Shown here: in pieces, positions 51,074 to 62,828 of the stretch
How positions within the stretch are numbered: the stretch's first letter is position 1
Layout of the letters: each line of letters begins with the position of its first letter
Source: an uncultured Clostridia bacterium
GTDB lineage: Bacteria; Bacillota; Clostridia; Christensenellales; Borkfalkiaceae
Length of the DNA stretch: 64,000 nt
Direction: 5' to 3'
Assembly (NCBI GenBank): GCA_949290575.1
Contig: CASESJ010000001.1
Coordinates: 558,001 to 622,000, forward strand
Made by a program: the position numbers and the translations under genes
The notes under the pieces: model-generated
What the model was told of the DNA's origin: nothing
Seen by the model: the letters and a program-made list of their open reading frames with translations, nothing else
Databases searched by the model: none

Positions 51074-53446
51074 TCACCTCACGACGGCGAGTTCCTTTAA
51101 CGCCCTCGTGTAAGCTATATATCTTTCGTTTACCGTCATATCGCCGTCAACTACGGCAACGGCGGTGAATTCCAGACCCTTGCTCTCGTAGACTGTCATG
51201 ATATTTATCTTCTTTTTGGAAATGACGCCCGTCCTGCGCACGACGTTGTAAGCCTTACGCGTATACTTTTCCAGATTGGCTTCGGAAGTAATCACCGCGC
51301 GCAGTCCCTTCTTATCCGCAAGGTATCTGCCGATTGACTTGGGCGCAATGACTTCCACATCTTCGCCAGAAAGTCCAACGGGCTGCATTTCTATGCCGAG
51401 ATTGCCCGACACGTAGTCGACAATCTGGTTCGTGTTGCGGTAGTTGCGGGTTATGTCGTAAACTTCATACCCCAGCTGCGACCAGTCCCCCACGCCGCGA
51501 TAGGGCGTTATGTTCTGCTTGAGGTCGCCGAACACGTTGAAACACGCCTCGGAATTGACTTTGCGCAGTATGTCGTACTCGGCGGGAGAAATGTCCTGAG
51601 CCTCGTCGACGAAGACGAAGGAATACTTTGGCGAAAGATTGTACCCCAGCGCGCACAGAAGGGCGCACAGACAGTATATGTCCGCCCTGCAGAACACCTT
51701 ATTTGTCACGCCGTATTTCGCCTTGATATTTTTTACCGTCTCTTTGAAGAAGAAACGGGCGATATCGACGGTATCCTCGCACTTGCCGATATGCACGAGA
51801 TACCCCTCCCCGCGAGCCACTTCGGCAAAATCGAAGGTGACATAAAAGTCGGAAAGTATGCGTTCGATGCGGGATATTGCCGCGTCAATCTCCTTTTTGA
51901 GCTCTTCGCGCTTTGCAATTCTCTCGGCGTAGGTAAATTCTTCATTGCCCGCCACAATGATTTTATAGCGTTTCAGGTCGGTTATTTCTCTCTCGACGGT
52001 AGTCTTTAAAGAGCGCAGATCCTCCGCCGCGGCAAGACAGATTTTTTCGCCGTAGCGACGTATGAATTTGAGCGATTTATAGAAGGATAAAAACTGTTTG
52101 TAGAAGTAAAAATATCCGTTCATCCTCGCGTCCGTGACGTTGACGGACAGAAAGTCTTTGACCTCGTACACGCAGTTGAAGAGCGAGCGCATCTGCTTTG
52201 TGTAGTAAAGTCCTCCGTCGGGCTTTTCCTTTATTTCGCCGAGCACGCAACGTCTGACGCGCAGCGAGGCGTTTTTGATGTGCTCGTATTCCTTTATCTG
52301 CCTTTCGCAGGAGGAGGTTACGCCGTCTATGAGCTCGCTGCCGTTTTCACGCGAGAGCATGGAGCGCACGCTGTCGAAAATTTTAGCAAGCTTTTTGTTT
52401 ATGTCGGCGATAAAGCGCGGCGAATACACATAATTAAGATATTCCGCGCTGACCGGCATATGATAGTCGACCTTGCCTGAAATATCTATTCCCTGATTTT
52501 TGAGCATTGCCAAAAAATAATTATCGAGCGTGGTCGTCTTTACCTTTTCGAGCTCGAGCACCTGCGCAAGCTCGTCTATGAATGCGTTGAAACTGTCCGA
52601 AGGCGTTATGACGAGCACGTTGGAAGGTTTTATGCTCTCGTTATTGTACATGAGATAGGACAGTCTGTGCAGCATTATCATCGTCTTGCCGCTGCCCGCC
52701 ACGCCCTGAACAACAAACTGCGCGTTCTCAGGCGCGGTTATTATCTCGTACTGCTTTTCCTGAATTGTCTCTATTATGTCGCAGATTTCCTGCTTTTCCT
52801 TGCGGCTCTTCAATATATCCTTCAGAAACGGGTCGAAGATGACGGACTCGTCCCTGCCGCCTATCTCTTCCTTGGTGAGATAGTCGCCGAGCGAGAGATA
52901 TTCGTTCTGAAAACCCTCGAGTTTGCCGTTGTGCACCCTCAGAGCCCTGCGCAGTATGAGTTTATAGTTGAACTCGTTGATGGAGAAGCTGAGGCGGCTC
53001 TTCTGATAGTACTTTCTCGCAAGCGGGGCGCGCCAGTCGACAATTTCCAGCCCCTCGTCCCCCTTTTTGCCTATATAATAGCTGTTATACCCCTCTTTAT
53101 CGTCGTACAAATCCATGCGGGCAAAGTAAGTTTCGGTAAAAAAGCACTTATAGCTGTCAACCTGACGCCTGTACCCCGCAATCTGCGCGTTGAGCTCCAA
53201 AACCTGCCTGTACTTGTCCGCCGTGTAGTCGGGCGAGGACATGAGTTCGTCCCTCTCTTTAGCGCAGTCCTTTATTCTGTCGAGCAGTTTTTTGACATAG
53301 ATTGCCTTGAGCATGAGAAGAACAGCCCCGAGGTGTTCTTCCTCGCAGCGCGTCTGTTTCTCCTCGTCGAGAAGGTCAAGGTAAAAATTTTTGTCCGGGG
53401 TCTTCGACGGGCTTATTAATTTTTTGAGTTGCTTTAAATCTGCCAT
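51074..53446 (-). CDS. helD: HelD-like superfamily 1 helicase (RNA polymerase recycling factor)
   Basis: A 790-residue UvrD-like ATPase of the HelD family, which binds RNA polymerase and removes stalled complexes. The N-terminal coiled coil (residues 20-100) would enter the polymerase channel. The family block YYIGKKGDEGLEIVDWRAP follows, then Walker A QGVAGSGKTMIMLHR near residue 246, an inserted helical domain and Walker B FVFVDEAQDISP near 608. The C-terminal MTVYESKGLEF and YIAYTRALKEL are motifs V-VI. Length agrees with the family. It is a single gene with a good promoter. A DNA-repair helicase role is less likely given the DWRAP block. Confidence 0.88.
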   Translation of the reverse strand: MADLKQLKKLISPSKTPDKNFYLDLLDEEKQTRCEEEHLGAVLLMLKAIYVKKLLDRIKDCAKERDELMSSPDYTADKYRQVLELNAQIAGYRRQVDSYKCFFTETYFARMDLYDDKEGYNSYYIGKKGDEGLEIVDWRAPLARKYYQKSRLSFSINEFNYKLILRRALRVHNGKLEGFQNEYLSLGDYLTKEEIGGRDESVIFDPFLKDILKSRKEKQEICDIIETIQEKQYEIITAPENAQFVVQGVAGSGKTMIMLHRLSYLMYNNESIKPSNVLVITPSDSFNAFIDELAQVLELEKVKTTTLDNYFLAMLKNQGIDISGKVDYHMPVSAEYLNYVYSPRFIADINKKLAKIFDSVRSMLSRENGSELIDGVTSSCERQIKEYEHIKNASLRVRRCVLGEIKEKPDGGLYYTKQMRSLFNCVYEVKDFLSVNVTDARMNGYFYFYKQFLSFYKSLKFIRRYGEKICLAAAEDLRSLKTTVEREITDLKRYKIIVAGNEEFTYAERIAKREELKKEIDAAISRIERILSDFYVTFDFAEVARGEGYLVHIGKCEDTVDIARFFFKETVKNIKAKYGVTNKVFCRADIYCLCALLCALGYNLSPKYSFVFVDEAQDISPAEYDILRKVNSEACFNVFGDLKQNITPYRGVGDWSQLGYEVYDITRNYRNTNQIVDYVSGNLGIEMQPVGLSGEDVEVIAPKSIGRYLADKKGLRAVITSEANLEKYTRKAYNVVRRTGVISKKKINIMTVYESKGLEFTAVAVVDGDMTVNERYIAYTRALKELAVVR

Positions 53447-53489
53447 AATAAATCTGCGGTTCTGTCACTCTGCCCGAACCGTTCATATA

Positions 53490-53518
53490 ATTATAGCATG
53501 CTTTACATCAAAAATCAA
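53490..53518 (-). promoter_or_regulatory. Sigma-A promoter of helD
   Basis: TTGATT, exactly 17 bp, then TATAAT on the minus strand, 43 bp before the start. Confidence 0.82.
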
Positions 53519-53607
53519 GCCCCGTCATAAAAGCCGCATTCCGTCGGCAAAACTCCGCAAAATCAGCCCTTTTTCGCCTATTTTGCACCATTTTTCTGCA
53601 ATAAAAT

Positions 53608-53641
53608 GCGGCGCGGAGGCTGCATGCACCCCCCGCGCCGC
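53608..53641 (-). terminator. Terminator after the pyrophosphatase gene
   Basis: GCGGCGCGG and CCGCGCCGC form a hairpin with a 16-base loop; on the minus strand ATTTTATTG follows. The rest of 53447-53732 has no gene. Confidence 0.7.
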
Positions 53642-53732
53642 GACAAATCGCATACAGCGGACAGATCAGAAGTTTACCTTCAGTTCAAGCCGCCGCAGAT
53701 TATTCAGATTGTCGTCGTCCGCAGCGCATTTT

Positions 53733-54263
53733 TCAATCGCTGAAACGTTCGTCGTAATTTTTAATACACTTCTCTATGACCGCAACCGCCTCGTCTCTGT
53801 CGCAGATTTCATTGACCTTTGTGACCTTCTGTTCGAGGAACTTGTACACCTCGAAAAAGTGCATCATCTCTTCGAAAATATGCGCTGGCAGAGCGCGGAC
53901 GTCCTGGTAGTCCTTGTAGTTGGGGTCGTTTACGGGCACGGCTATTATCTTTTCGTCGTAATCGCCGTTGTCTATCATCTTGATAACGCCTATCGGTCTG
54001 CACGTCACGAGCGTCATCGGATAGACCGAGTCCGAACACAGCACGAGCACGTCCAGAGGGTCGTCGTCCTCCGCAAGCGTGCGGGGAATAAAGCCGTAAT
54101 TTGCAGGGTAGACCGTAGAGGTGTACAGCACCCTGTCCATTCTGAGAAGTCCCGTCTGCTTGTCGAGTTCGTACTTGGTCTTGCAGCCCTTGGGTATCTC
54201 GATCAAAGCTTCGAAAATATGCGGGGTTATGCGCACTTTTTCTATGTCGTGCCAGATATTCAT
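53733..54263 (-). CDS. ppa: Inorganic pyrophosphatase, family I
   Basis: A 176-residue soluble enzyme that hydrolyses pyrophosphate and so pulls biosynthetic reactions forward. The active-site Asp cluster is EDDDPLDVLVLC near residue 66, preceded by YPANYGFIPRT, with PIGVIKMIDNGDYDEKIIAV after it. Length is normal for the bacterial hexameric form. The start at 54263 has GGAGG eight bases upstream, and the longer frame would overlap the SpoU gene. It is the last gene of the 59279-53733 run and is closed by a terminator. Confidence 0.95.
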   Translation of the reverse strand: MNIWHDIEKVRITPHIFEALIEIPKGCKTKYELDKQTGLLRMDRVLYTSTVYPANYGFIPRTLAEDDDPLDVLVLCSDSVYPMTLVTCRPIGVIKMIDNGDYDEKIIAVPVNDPNYKDYQDVRALPAHIFEEMMHFFEVYKFLEQKVTKVNEICDRDEAVAVIEKCIKNYDERFSD

Positions 54264-54292
54264 AATTTTCCTCCGTGGAAACCGCGGAACGG

Positions 54293-55126
54293 TCATCTGA
54301 GTTTATTTTTAATGCATGCCTCGTAGGTGAGAACGGTTGCCGCCACGCCCACATTCAGGCTGTCGCACTTGCCAAGCATGGGAATGGCAATCATGCTGTA
54401 TTCCCCGTCGTACCACTCCCTTGCTATGCCGTATCTTTCGCTGCCGACGACAAGCGCGGCGTTCTTGCCGAAGGGCTCGTCGTAGTAAAATTTATCCGCC
54501 CTCGTGTCTGCGAGGTAGACGGTAAAGCCGTGACTTTTAAGCCAGTTTCTGCACTCCGTGACCGAGGCGAATTCAAACGTGGGCACGGTTAAAATCGCGC
54601 CCTGACTTGACTTTATGAGCTTGGGATGGGTCATTCTGACCTTGCGGTTGCAGAAGAACACGCCGTCCGCGCCCGCGCCGTCCGCCATGCGCAGCATTGT
54701 ACCCGCGTTGCCGGGAATTTCCACGCCGTCGATAATCAGAATTACCGCCTTGTCTTTGGGATTGAAATTGGCTATATCCCGCCTCGGCAGAGCCGCAAGA
54801 GCCATAATGCCGTCGGGCTGACCCTTTTCCGAAATCTTTTCATACGTCTTTGCCGACACCGAAAACCTCAAATCGGTGCGCTCGGACAGATTGCGTATGA
54901 GCGTCATCACCTCGGGCGTACGCACGTGCTCGGGGCAGACTATGAGAGTTTCTATGGGCGTATCGAACCTGAGACACATTCCCGCCAGCCAGATACCCTC
55001 GGCAACAAACAGTTTTTCGGGGTTGGGCTTGCTGTTGGAAAGTATGCCCTTGACGCGCTTTATAATGCCGTTGCCCTCGCCTATCGGCTGAAAATTAAGT
55101 TCTTTGAGCAATTCTTCAACATTCAT
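54293..55126 (-). CDS. SpoU/TrmH-family RNA methyltransferase
   Basis: A 277-residue SPOUT-class RNA 2'-O-methyltransferase. The three SpoU motifs are IPGNAGTMLRMADGAGADG near residue 135, LVVGSERYGI near residue 230 and SLNVGVAATVLTYEA at the C-terminus. The N-terminal 100 residues form the RNA-binding substrate domain (ILSNSKPNPEKLFVAEG). The target nucleotide, in rRNA or tRNA, cannot be read from sequence. It lies between the PPC-domain gene and ppa, 29 bp before ppa. Confidence 0.9.
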   Translation of the reverse strand: MNVEELLKELNFQPIGEGNGIIKRVKGILSNSKPNPEKLFVAEGIWLAGMCLRFDTPIETLIVCPEHVRTPEVMTLIRNLSERTDLRFSVSAKTYEKISEKGQPDGIMALAALPRRDIANFNPKDKAVILIIDGVEIPGNAGTMLRMADGAGADGVFFCNRKVRMTHPKLIKSSQGAILTVPTFEFASVTECRNWLKSHGFTVYLADTRADKFYYDEPFGKNAALVVGSERYGIAREWYDGEYSMIAIPMLGKCDSLNVGVAATVLTYEACIKNKLR

Positions 55127-55158
55127 CCGCTCACCGAAAGCGCGTTCCGCGCCTGAAT

Positions 55159-55581
55159 TTAATCAAATTTAAAGAGGTTGAGCGCCACTTCTTCGCTGAA
55201 AGCGCGCTCCACCTTTCCGTCGATTACAAATAAGACGACCTCGCAAGTCGCGCTTATCTCCGCGCTGTTGAGGTGTCCGCCGAAAACCTTGCCGCTCGCG
55301 TCGCCCGCACTCATATGAAGATGAGCATAAAACTGCCCGTCCTTTGTAGTGACGGTGCCCGTGAGCGATACTATTTCGTAGTCGCCCTCAAAGCTGTTCG
55401 AGCGGTAAGTTTTTTGCTCGGGCGAGAATACGCCCGCGGTAAACTTGCCCACCGCGCCGATTGCCGATATGTACGCGAGAGTTACCCTCTCGCTGCCGCA
55501 CAGCGAGAGGAGAGAGGATATTATTTCCTCTCCCTTGTCAAACCTCGCCACAATTTTATCCGAAAATCTTTTATACTGCAT
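55159..55581 (-). CDS. PPC (DUF296) domain protein
   Basis: A 140-residue stand-alone PPC/DUF296 domain, a trimeric beta-sandwich related to plant AT-hook proteins. The metal-binding type block HLHMSAGDASGKVFGGHL is complete, and the opening ARFDKGEEIISSLLSLC and SAIGAVG are typical. Bacterial members are thought to bind DNA or small ligands; the function is not established. No Shine-Dalgarno precedes the ATG. It is 32 bp before the SpoU gene and 60 bp after guaA. Confidence 0.88.
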   Translation of the reverse strand: MQYKRFSDKIVARFDKGEEIISSLLSLCGSERVTLAYISAIGAVGKFTAGVFSPEQKTYRSNSFEGDYEIVSLTGTVTTKDGQFYAHLHMSAGDASGKVFGGHLNSAEISATCEVVLFVIDGKVERAFSEEVALNLFKFD

Positions 55582-55641
55582 AGTAGTTCAACACATTCAG
55601 ATTTTATTTAAGTGTAAGCGCGCTCTTACCGCGAAGAAGGC

Positions 55642-57174
55642 TTACTCCCACTCTATGGTTGAAGGGGGTTTGGAGGTTATGTCGTAAACTATTCTGTTTG
55701 CGTGCTTCACCTCGTTTACTATCCTCGTTGAAATAGTCTCGAGCACGTCGTAGGGAATGCGCGCCCAGTCTGCCGTCATCGCATCGAGCGAAGTCACCGC
55801 GCGGATGGCAATTACGTTTTCATACGTTCTGAAATCGCCCTGCACGCCCACCGTCTTGCTGTTGGTAATGACGGTAAAGTACTGCCAGATTTTGTCGTCC
55901 AGACCCGCCTTTGCAATCTCTTCCCTTAAGATATAGTCGCTGTCCCTAAGCGTTTCGAGCTTTTCTTCCGTCACCTCGCCCATAATTCTTATGGCGAGAC
56001 CGGGTCCGGGGAAGGGCTGACGCATAACTACGTTTTTGGGCAGCCCGAGCTCGAAACCTACCTTTCTGACTTCGTCCTTGAACAGGTCGCGAAGGGGCTC
56101 TACAATCTCCTTGAAATCGACAACCGAGGGCAGTCCGCCGACGTTGTGGTGCGATTTTATTACCGCGCTCTTGCCCTTGCCGCTCTCGATTACGTCGGGA
56201 TATATTGTGCCCTGAACGAGGAAATCGACTTTGCCGATTGCCTTGGACTGCTTTTCGAACGAGCGGATGAACTGCTCGCCTATAATTTTGCGCTTCTTCT
56301 CGGGGTCGGAGACGCCCTTTAATTTTTCAAGGAAAATCGCGCCGTCGTCCGCCTTTATGAGGTTCATGCCAAGCCCCTCTGCAAAGACCTTCATGACCTC
56401 GTCGGCTTCGTACTTTCTTAAAAGTCCGTGGTCGACGAACACGCACACGAGCTGGTCGCCGACGGCTTTATGCACGAGCGTTGCCGCAACGGCGGAATCC
56501 ACGCCGCCCGACATTGCACAGAGCACTTTTTTATCGCCTATCTTTTCTTTGAGTTCCTTAATCTTGTTCGCAACGAAGTTGGACATAGTCCAGTCGCCCG
56601 CCGCGCCGCACACCGAATAGAGGAAGTTTTTAAGTATGGTAGTACCCATGAAAGTATGGTTGACCTCGGGGTGGAACTGCACGCCGTAGAGTTTTTTCTC
56701 CTCGTCGCCGAATGCGGCATAGGGGCAGTGCGCCGAATGCGCGAGCATTTTAAAGCCCTCGGGAAGAACTGTAATTCTGTCGGTGTGGCTCATCCAGCAG
56801 ACCGCTGTTTTGGGCATATCCTTTGTGATGTGCGAGGATACGTACTCCACCTCTGCCTTGCCGTATTCGGATGTGGACGCCTTTTCGACCGTGCCTCCGA
56901 GCATGTGCGCCATAAGCTGGCAGCCGTAGCAGATACCTAAAACGGGTATGCCGAGCGAGAAAATTTCCTTATCGATTTTGGGAGAATTTTCATCGTACAC
57001 GCTGTTCGGTCCGCCCGTGAAGATTATGCCGATGGGGTTGTATTCCTTAATCTTTTCTATGCTCATGTCCGAGGGAAGAAGGTCGCAGAATACGTTGAGC
57101 TCTCTCACTCGCCTTGCAATCAGCTGGTTATACTGTCCGCCGAAGTCTAAAATCAATACTCTTTGGTGTTGCAT
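55642..57174 (-). CDS. guaA: GMP synthase (glutamine-hydrolysing)
   Basis: A 510-residue bifunctional enzyme converting XMP to GMP. The class I glutaminase domain has the nucleophile in [11 protein letters not shown] near residue 82 and the His/Glu pair in QFHPEVNHT. The ATP-pyrophosphatase P-loop is [16 protein letters not shown] near residue 221. The C-terminal dimer domain ends KPPSTIEWE, diagnostic of GuaA. A GAGGAA site precedes the ATG. It follows guaB by 33 bp, so IMP to GMP is encoded in one unit. Confidence 0.97.
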   Translation of the reverse strand: MQHQRVLILDFGGQYNQLIARRVRELNVFCDLLPSDMSIEKIKEYNPIGIIFTGGPNSVYDENSPKIDKEIFSLGIPVLGICYGCQLMAHMLGGTVEKASTSEYGKAEVEYVSSHITKDMPKTAVCWMSHTDRITVLPEGFKMLAHSAHCPYAAFGDEEKKLYGVQFHPEVNHTFMGTTILKNFLYSVCGAAGDWTMSNFVANKIKELKEKIGDKKVLCAMSGGVDSAVAATLVHKAVGDQLVCVFVDHGLLRKYEADEVMKVFAEGLGMNLIKADDGAIFLEKLKGVSDPEKKRKIIGEQFIRSFEKQSKAIGKVDFLVQGTIYPDVIESGKGKSAVIKSHHNVGGLPSVVDFKEIVEPLRDLFKDEVRKVGFELGLPKNVVMRQPFPGPGLAIRIMGEVTEEKLETLRDSDYILREEIAKAGLDDKIWQYFTVITNSKTVGVQGDFRTYENVIAIRAVTSLDAMTADWARIPYDVLETISTRIVNEVKHANRIVYDITSKPPSTIEWE

Positions 57175-57207
57175 TTTTTATATTCCTCTTTTTATTCTTT
57201 TTTTTAC

Positions 57208-59279
<2,072 letters not shown>

Positions 59280-59321
59280 ATATTATCCTTTGTAATTAAG
59301 GTCAGTTTTTGCCCTTAAATT

Positions 59322-59350
59322 ATTTTCGGCGAAAGAACTTTCCGCCGAAA
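59322..59350. repeat. Hairpin between the divergent guaB-unit and lipoprotein genes
   Basis: TTTCGGCGAAAG and its complement (one bulged C) form a stem with a two-base loop. No U tract follows on either strand. No clear sigma-A promoter was placed in 59280-59509, which is AT-rich. Confidence 0.5.
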
Positions 59351-59509
59351 TATAAATATTATTTTTATCATTTTAGCACACGGCAAGGCAAAATGCAACC
59401 GTTTGATTATTCTTTTGCGCGCATATTGCGCGCGCGCAAGGACAACTTCTTTTCAGGGAAATTTATAAAAATCTATCATAATACCGAAAGAACGAAATAA
59501 ATTGTATTG

Positions 59510-60163
59510 ATGAGAAAATTTATTTTGTTTTTGTTTGCGAGCGCAACCGCTCTTATACTTACGTTTGCCGCGGCATGCGGCAATGAGACGGACTATTCCT
59601 CTTTCATTTCAGAAAAACGCACGTCCGTCTACCTCTACGAAGACGACACCCTTTCAGTAAAACTGCATTATTCTTCGCGCGAAGAGCCGTATATATCCGA
59701 CGGCTTCAAGGGCGAGATGACCGAACTATGCGAGGTGTTTGTACATTTTTCCGCAAGTCCTGAGAAAGTCGAAGTGCTCTTCGACGACGGCAGAGGCGGC
59801 GAAATGAGCTATATGTCCGTAACAGACAGTTTTTATCTGAGTTTTGCGGGCACTTTTTCGGGCGATAAGATAAACGTAAAGCTTTCGTGGGGCAATACGA
59901 CAAAGACGATTGAGGCAAGCAGCGTTATGTATGACGGCGTGCTGACCTGCGAACAGGCTTTAAAATGCGCAACAGAATACGACGGCGAAACTTTTACCTC
60001 GCTGACCGACGGCAATAACTTTTTGGGCGAAATTTATGTGAGGCTGCTCTCGGACGCGGGCAAATGCTACTACTATGTAGGCGTGTGCGACAGGGAAGGC
60101 AATATAAACGCCTACCTCGTAGACGGCGAAAGCGGCAACGTAATCGCCGAGCGCAGGTCCTGA
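59510..60163 (+). CDS. Small lipoprotein of unknown function
   Basis: A 217-residue predicted lipoprotein. The signal peptide (RKFILFLFASATALILTFAA) ends in the lipobox AAAC near residue 22, so the mature protein starts at Cys and is tethered outside the membrane. The rest is acidic and beta-rich, with two repeated-looking segments (VEVLFDDGRGG and INVKLSWGNTTK). The C-terminal 70 residues resemble a PepSY-type fold in outline (LTCEQALKCATEY and INAYLVDGESGNVIAE). The ATG at 59510 lacks a strong ribosome binding site. It is a single gene ending before a large terminator. The function is unknown. Confidence 0.75.
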   Translation: MRKFILFLFASATALILTFAAACGNETDYSSFISEKRTSVYLYEDDTLSVKLHYSSREEPYISDGFKGEMTELCEVFVHFSASPEKVEVLFDDGRGGEMSYMSVTDSFYLSFAGTFSGDKINVKLSWGNTTKTIEASSVMYDGVLTCEQALKCATEYDGETFTSLTDGNNFLGEIYVRLLSDAGKCYYYVGVCDREGNINAYLVDGESGNVIAERRS

Positions 60164-60283
60164 CCCCGCCCTTATCCGTACGCAATCGCCGCCGCAATAA
60201 AAATTCAGACCGCAGCGGCGTAAATCATAAACAACCGCGAAGTGTACAAAAAATTAATATTGCGGCGTCTGCACATCTGAATG

Positions 60284-60325
60284 CGGCGCGGGCGCGACAG
60301 AATTGTCGCGCCCGCGCCGTAATTT
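60284..60325. terminator. Bidirectional terminator between lipoprotein and GNAT genes
   Basis: CGGCGCGGGCGCGACA and its exact complement flank a four-base loop, followed by TAATTTTTATT on the plus strand. The rest of 60164-60350 has no gene. Confidence 0.88.
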
Positions 60326-60350
60326 TTATTCAGCTTGGGTCATAAACCGT

Positions 60351-60851
60351 TCAGAGTTGTTTTTCGTAGGCAATTCTCGGCTGCGAGCGCACGGAAATCT
60401 GCCCGCGGCAGACGAAGCCTGAGGAGGTTAAAAGGTTGCGCATGGGAGCGTTGAGCTCGTGAGTGTCTAGTCTCAGGGAGACTGCGCCAACCGAACGAGC
60501 GCGTTGCTCGGCACAGCTTAAAATAAATCGGGCGCAGCCGCAACCGCGGAACTCGCTGTTCACAGCCACGGTGTGCACGGCAAGATAATTGCCGTCGCCC
60601 GACCAGATGTCCGCCCCGTCGTAATAAATATCCCTTTCCACGGCGGAAAAGACCGCCGCAATCTTACAACCCGAACAGACGACGAACAGCTCGCCCCTGC
60701 CCGTCGCCGAGCGGACGAACTCTTCGTCCGGGTGTCCGTCCTGCCACTGAGGATTGCCGAGCGAAGACATAAAAGCCCGCGCCGCGGAAAAGATGTCGTT
60801 TATTTGTTTTTCGTCCGCAGGCTGAGCCCTTCTGACAGTAAAATCATTCAT
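60351..60851 (-). CDS. GNAT-family N-acetyltransferase
   Basis: A 166-residue acetyltransferase. The acetyl-CoA site is VNSEFRGCGCARFILSCAE near residue 98, preceded by YLAVHTVAV and followed by LRLDTHELNAPMRNLLTSSGF, a C-terminal pattern typical of Bacillota GNATs acting on small amines. The start codon is six bases after the hemW stop, with GGGTAA nearby. It is the last gene of the lepA-hemW run. The substrate is unknown. Confidence 0.88.
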   Translation of the reverse strand: MNDFTVRRAQPADEKQINDIFSAARAFMSSLGNPQWQDGHPDEEFVRSATGRGELFVVCSGCKIAAVFSAVERDIYYDGADIWSGDGNYLAVHTVAVNSEFRGCGCARFILSCAEQRARSVGAVSLRLDTHELNAPMRNLLTSSGFVCRGQISVRSQPRIAYEKQL

Positions 60852-60856
60852 ATTTG

Positions 60857-61969
60857 TTACCCGCGCAGAAAATCGCAGATTATGGAATTCTGCACGAAGA
60901 GGTATTCGTCCTTTATGCGCGCGAAGTCATCGCTGATTTCGAGATAGTGCGCATTTTTTGCGATAGCGGCGGCATATTCCGCAGCGAATTGCGTTCCGAA
61001 CAGCTTTTCGAACTCCTTTAAGTCGACCCCTCTCGTCGTGCGCATGGCGAGCATTACAAACTCGTCCTTCGCATCCTCCGAAGAGATTTCCTGCCTGTCC
61101 ACAACGGGCAACGCGCCCGAAATTATGCACTTGAAGTATTCGTCAAGGTCGAAAGTATTTGTAAAGCGCACATTCTTTATGCAGCTGGACGCCGACACTC
61201 CGAAGCCTATGTATTCGCCCCTCTTCCAATAGTTTAAGTTGTGCCTGCTCTCTTTGCCCTTCTTGCAGAAGTTGGAAACTTCGTACCTTTCAAAGCCGAG
61301 CTCTTTGAGCTTTTCCACGCCGAAGGCGTACTGAGATGCGACCTCGTCGCCGTCCGGAAGTTCGCCGTTGAGGTAGTCGGTGTAAATTGGCGTGCCGTCC
61401 TCGGGAGTGAGCGCGTACATGGAAATGTGCGACGCGCCGAACGCCGCGGCAACCTCTATCGCCTGCGAGATGTCCTGCAAAGTCTGACCTTTAAGTCCTA
61501 TCATTACGTCGACAGAAAAGTTGCAGCCTTTGAGAAGTTTGCAGCAGGTCACAAACTCGTTGAGAGTGTGTATTCTGCCGAGGTCGGCGAGTATTTTATC
61601 GTTCGCCGACTGAAGTCCTACCGAAAAGCGGTTTATGCCGCACTTTTTATAGGTATCTATCTTCTTCGCCGACACGGTGCCGGGGTTAATCTCTATGGTA
61701 ATCTCTGCCGAGGGAGAGAGTTTATAGTGTTTTCTCGCCGCCGCGACGAGCATTGCGATATAATTTTCGTCGATTACCGAGGGCGTGCCACCGCCTATGT
61801 ACAGCGTATCGAAGTTATAATCTTTAAGCTCCCCGCTGCGCATTGCCATCTCCCTGAAAAGGCAAGCCATATAGCTTTCGGCAAGTCCGATTTTGTCGGG
61901 GAAAGACGCAAAGTCGCAGTAGCGGCATTTGCTCTTGCAAAAGGGTATGTGTGCGTAAATTCCCGCCAT
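60857..61969 (-). CDS. hemW: HemW-like radical SAM heme chaperone
   Basis: A 370-residue radical SAM protein of the HemN/HemW family. The cluster motif is CKSKCRYCDF near residue 10 (the HemW form, with the fourth Cys replaced by Phe), followed by YIGGGTPSV and RFSVGLQSANDKIL. The C-terminal HemN_C domain contains NYWKRGEYIGFGVSA and MLAMRTTRGVD. HemW is thought to deliver heme rather than oxidise coproporphyrinogen. It abuts the MGMT-like gene with no gap. lepA nearby and hemW downstream is the order found in most Bacillota, although hrcA and grpE do not follow here. Confidence 0.93.
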   Translation of the reverse strand: MAGIYAHIPFCKSKCRYCDFASFPDKIGLAESYMACLFREMAMRSGELKDYNFDTLYIGGGTPSVIDENYIAMLVAAARKHYKLSPSAEITIEINPGTVSAKKIDTYKKCGINRFSVGLQSANDKILADLGRIHTLNEFVTCCKLLKGCNFSVDVMIGLKGQTLQDISQAIEVAAAFGASHISMYALTPEDGTPIYTDYLNGELPDGDEVASQYAFGVEKLKELGFERYEVSNFCKKGKESRHNLNYWKRGEYIGFGVSASSCIKNVRFTNTFDLDEYFKCIISGALPVVDRQEISSEDAKDEFVMLAMRTTRGVDLKEFEKLFGTQFAAEYAAAIAKNAHYLEISDDFARIKDEYLFVQNSIICDFLRG

Positions 61970-62275
61970 TTATATATTCCACCTGTATTTATTCATATCC
62001 ACCGCGCCGTCCTCAACCTCGACGCCCTCGCTCTTTAAAAGCTCACACTGCACGTCAATTCCGCCGAAGGCGAAGCCGTCTGTAAGTCTGCCGTCCTTAA
62101 AGACCACTCTGTGACAGGGAATTATCCCCGGCTGCGGGTTGACGTGCAACGCCCACCCGACCTGACGGGCTGAGCGCGGTCTGCCGACAAGACGCGCAAC
62201 GTCGCCATATGAGAGAACTTTTCCGCGTGGTATTCTCTTTACAACTTCATAGACGGCTGAATAAAAATCATTCAT
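61970..62275 (-). CDS. MGMT/alkyltransferase-like protein, minimal domain
   Basis: A 101-residue version of the O6-alkylguanine DNA alkyltransferase C-terminal domain. The active-site block is GIIPCHRVVFKDGRLT, so the acceptor Cys is present. The helix-turn-helix region SYGDVARLVGRPRSARQVGWAL and the final DGFAFGGIDVQ are also present, but the N-terminal ribonuclease-like domain is missing. Such short proteins act as MGMT-like repair or DNA-lesion sensors. The start at 62275 is inside the last codons of the upstream GNAT gene (8-bp overlap), without a clear site. Confidence 0.9.
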   Translation of the reverse strand: MNDFYSAVYEVVKRIPRGKVLSYGDVARLVGRPRSARQVGWALHVNPQPGIIPCHRVVFKDGRLTDGFAFGGIDVQCELLKSEGVEVEDGAVDMNKYRWNI

Positions 62276-62825
62276 AGCGCGACAAATCAAAATCTTTCTC
62301 TGAAAACTCTTTGGGGAAGCTCCCTGCGCAGTCCGCGCCGTTGAGCTCCTTTTCGTACCAGAAGACGGACAGCCATCTGCCCATCTTATATCCCTGCTCT
62401 TTGAATTCGGCTGCCTCTTTAAAGCCGAGTTTTTTATGAAAGGCGCGGCTTTTATCGTTTTCGCCCGTAATGAGCGAATACACCTTGCGATAGCCCAACG
62501 CCTGCAGAATATCCAGAATAGCCCGCGAAAGCAGACTGCCGCAGCCCCTGCCCCGCCTGTCCTGCCTCACGTATACCGACAAGTCAGCGCACCAGCAATA
62601 GGCTCTCCGCTCGAATGCGGGCGAGGCGTAGGCGTAGCCGATTACCTCCTCCCCGTCCTCGCAGACGACTGCGGGAAACCTGCCCGCAAGCGCGGCAAAC
62701 CTGTCTGAAAAAGCCTGCAGCGATGGCGTTTCGTATTCGAATGAAATTGTCGTCTGCCCGACGTACGGACGGTAGATTTCAAGCATCGCCGCATAGTCTT
62801 GCGAAGAGGCGAAACGCAGGGTCAT
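62268..62825 (-). CDS. GNAT acetyltransferase, phosphinothricin-acetyltransferase-like
   Basis: A 185-residue GNAT with the Pat-like layout. It opens with LRFASSQDYAAMLEIYRPYV, then TTISFEYETPS, the acetyl-CoA loop YVRQDRRGRGCGSLLSRA near residue 90, and SLITGENDKSRAFHKKLGF. Members acetylate phosphinothricin, methionine sulfone or other small amines; the true substrate is unknown here. AAGGAG sits at the end of lepA and serves this gene. It overlaps the MGMT-like gene by 8 bp. Confidence 0.9.
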   Translation of the reverse strand: MTLRFASSQDYAAMLEIYRPYVGQTTISFEYETPSLQAFSDRFAALAGRFPAVVCEDGEEVIGYAYASPAFERRAYCWCADLSVYVRQDRRGRGCGSLLSRAILDILQALGYRKVYSLITGENDKSRAFHKKLGFKEAAEFKEQGYKMGRWLSVFWYEKELNGADCAGSFPKEFSEKDFDLSRYE

Positions 62826-62828
62826 ATG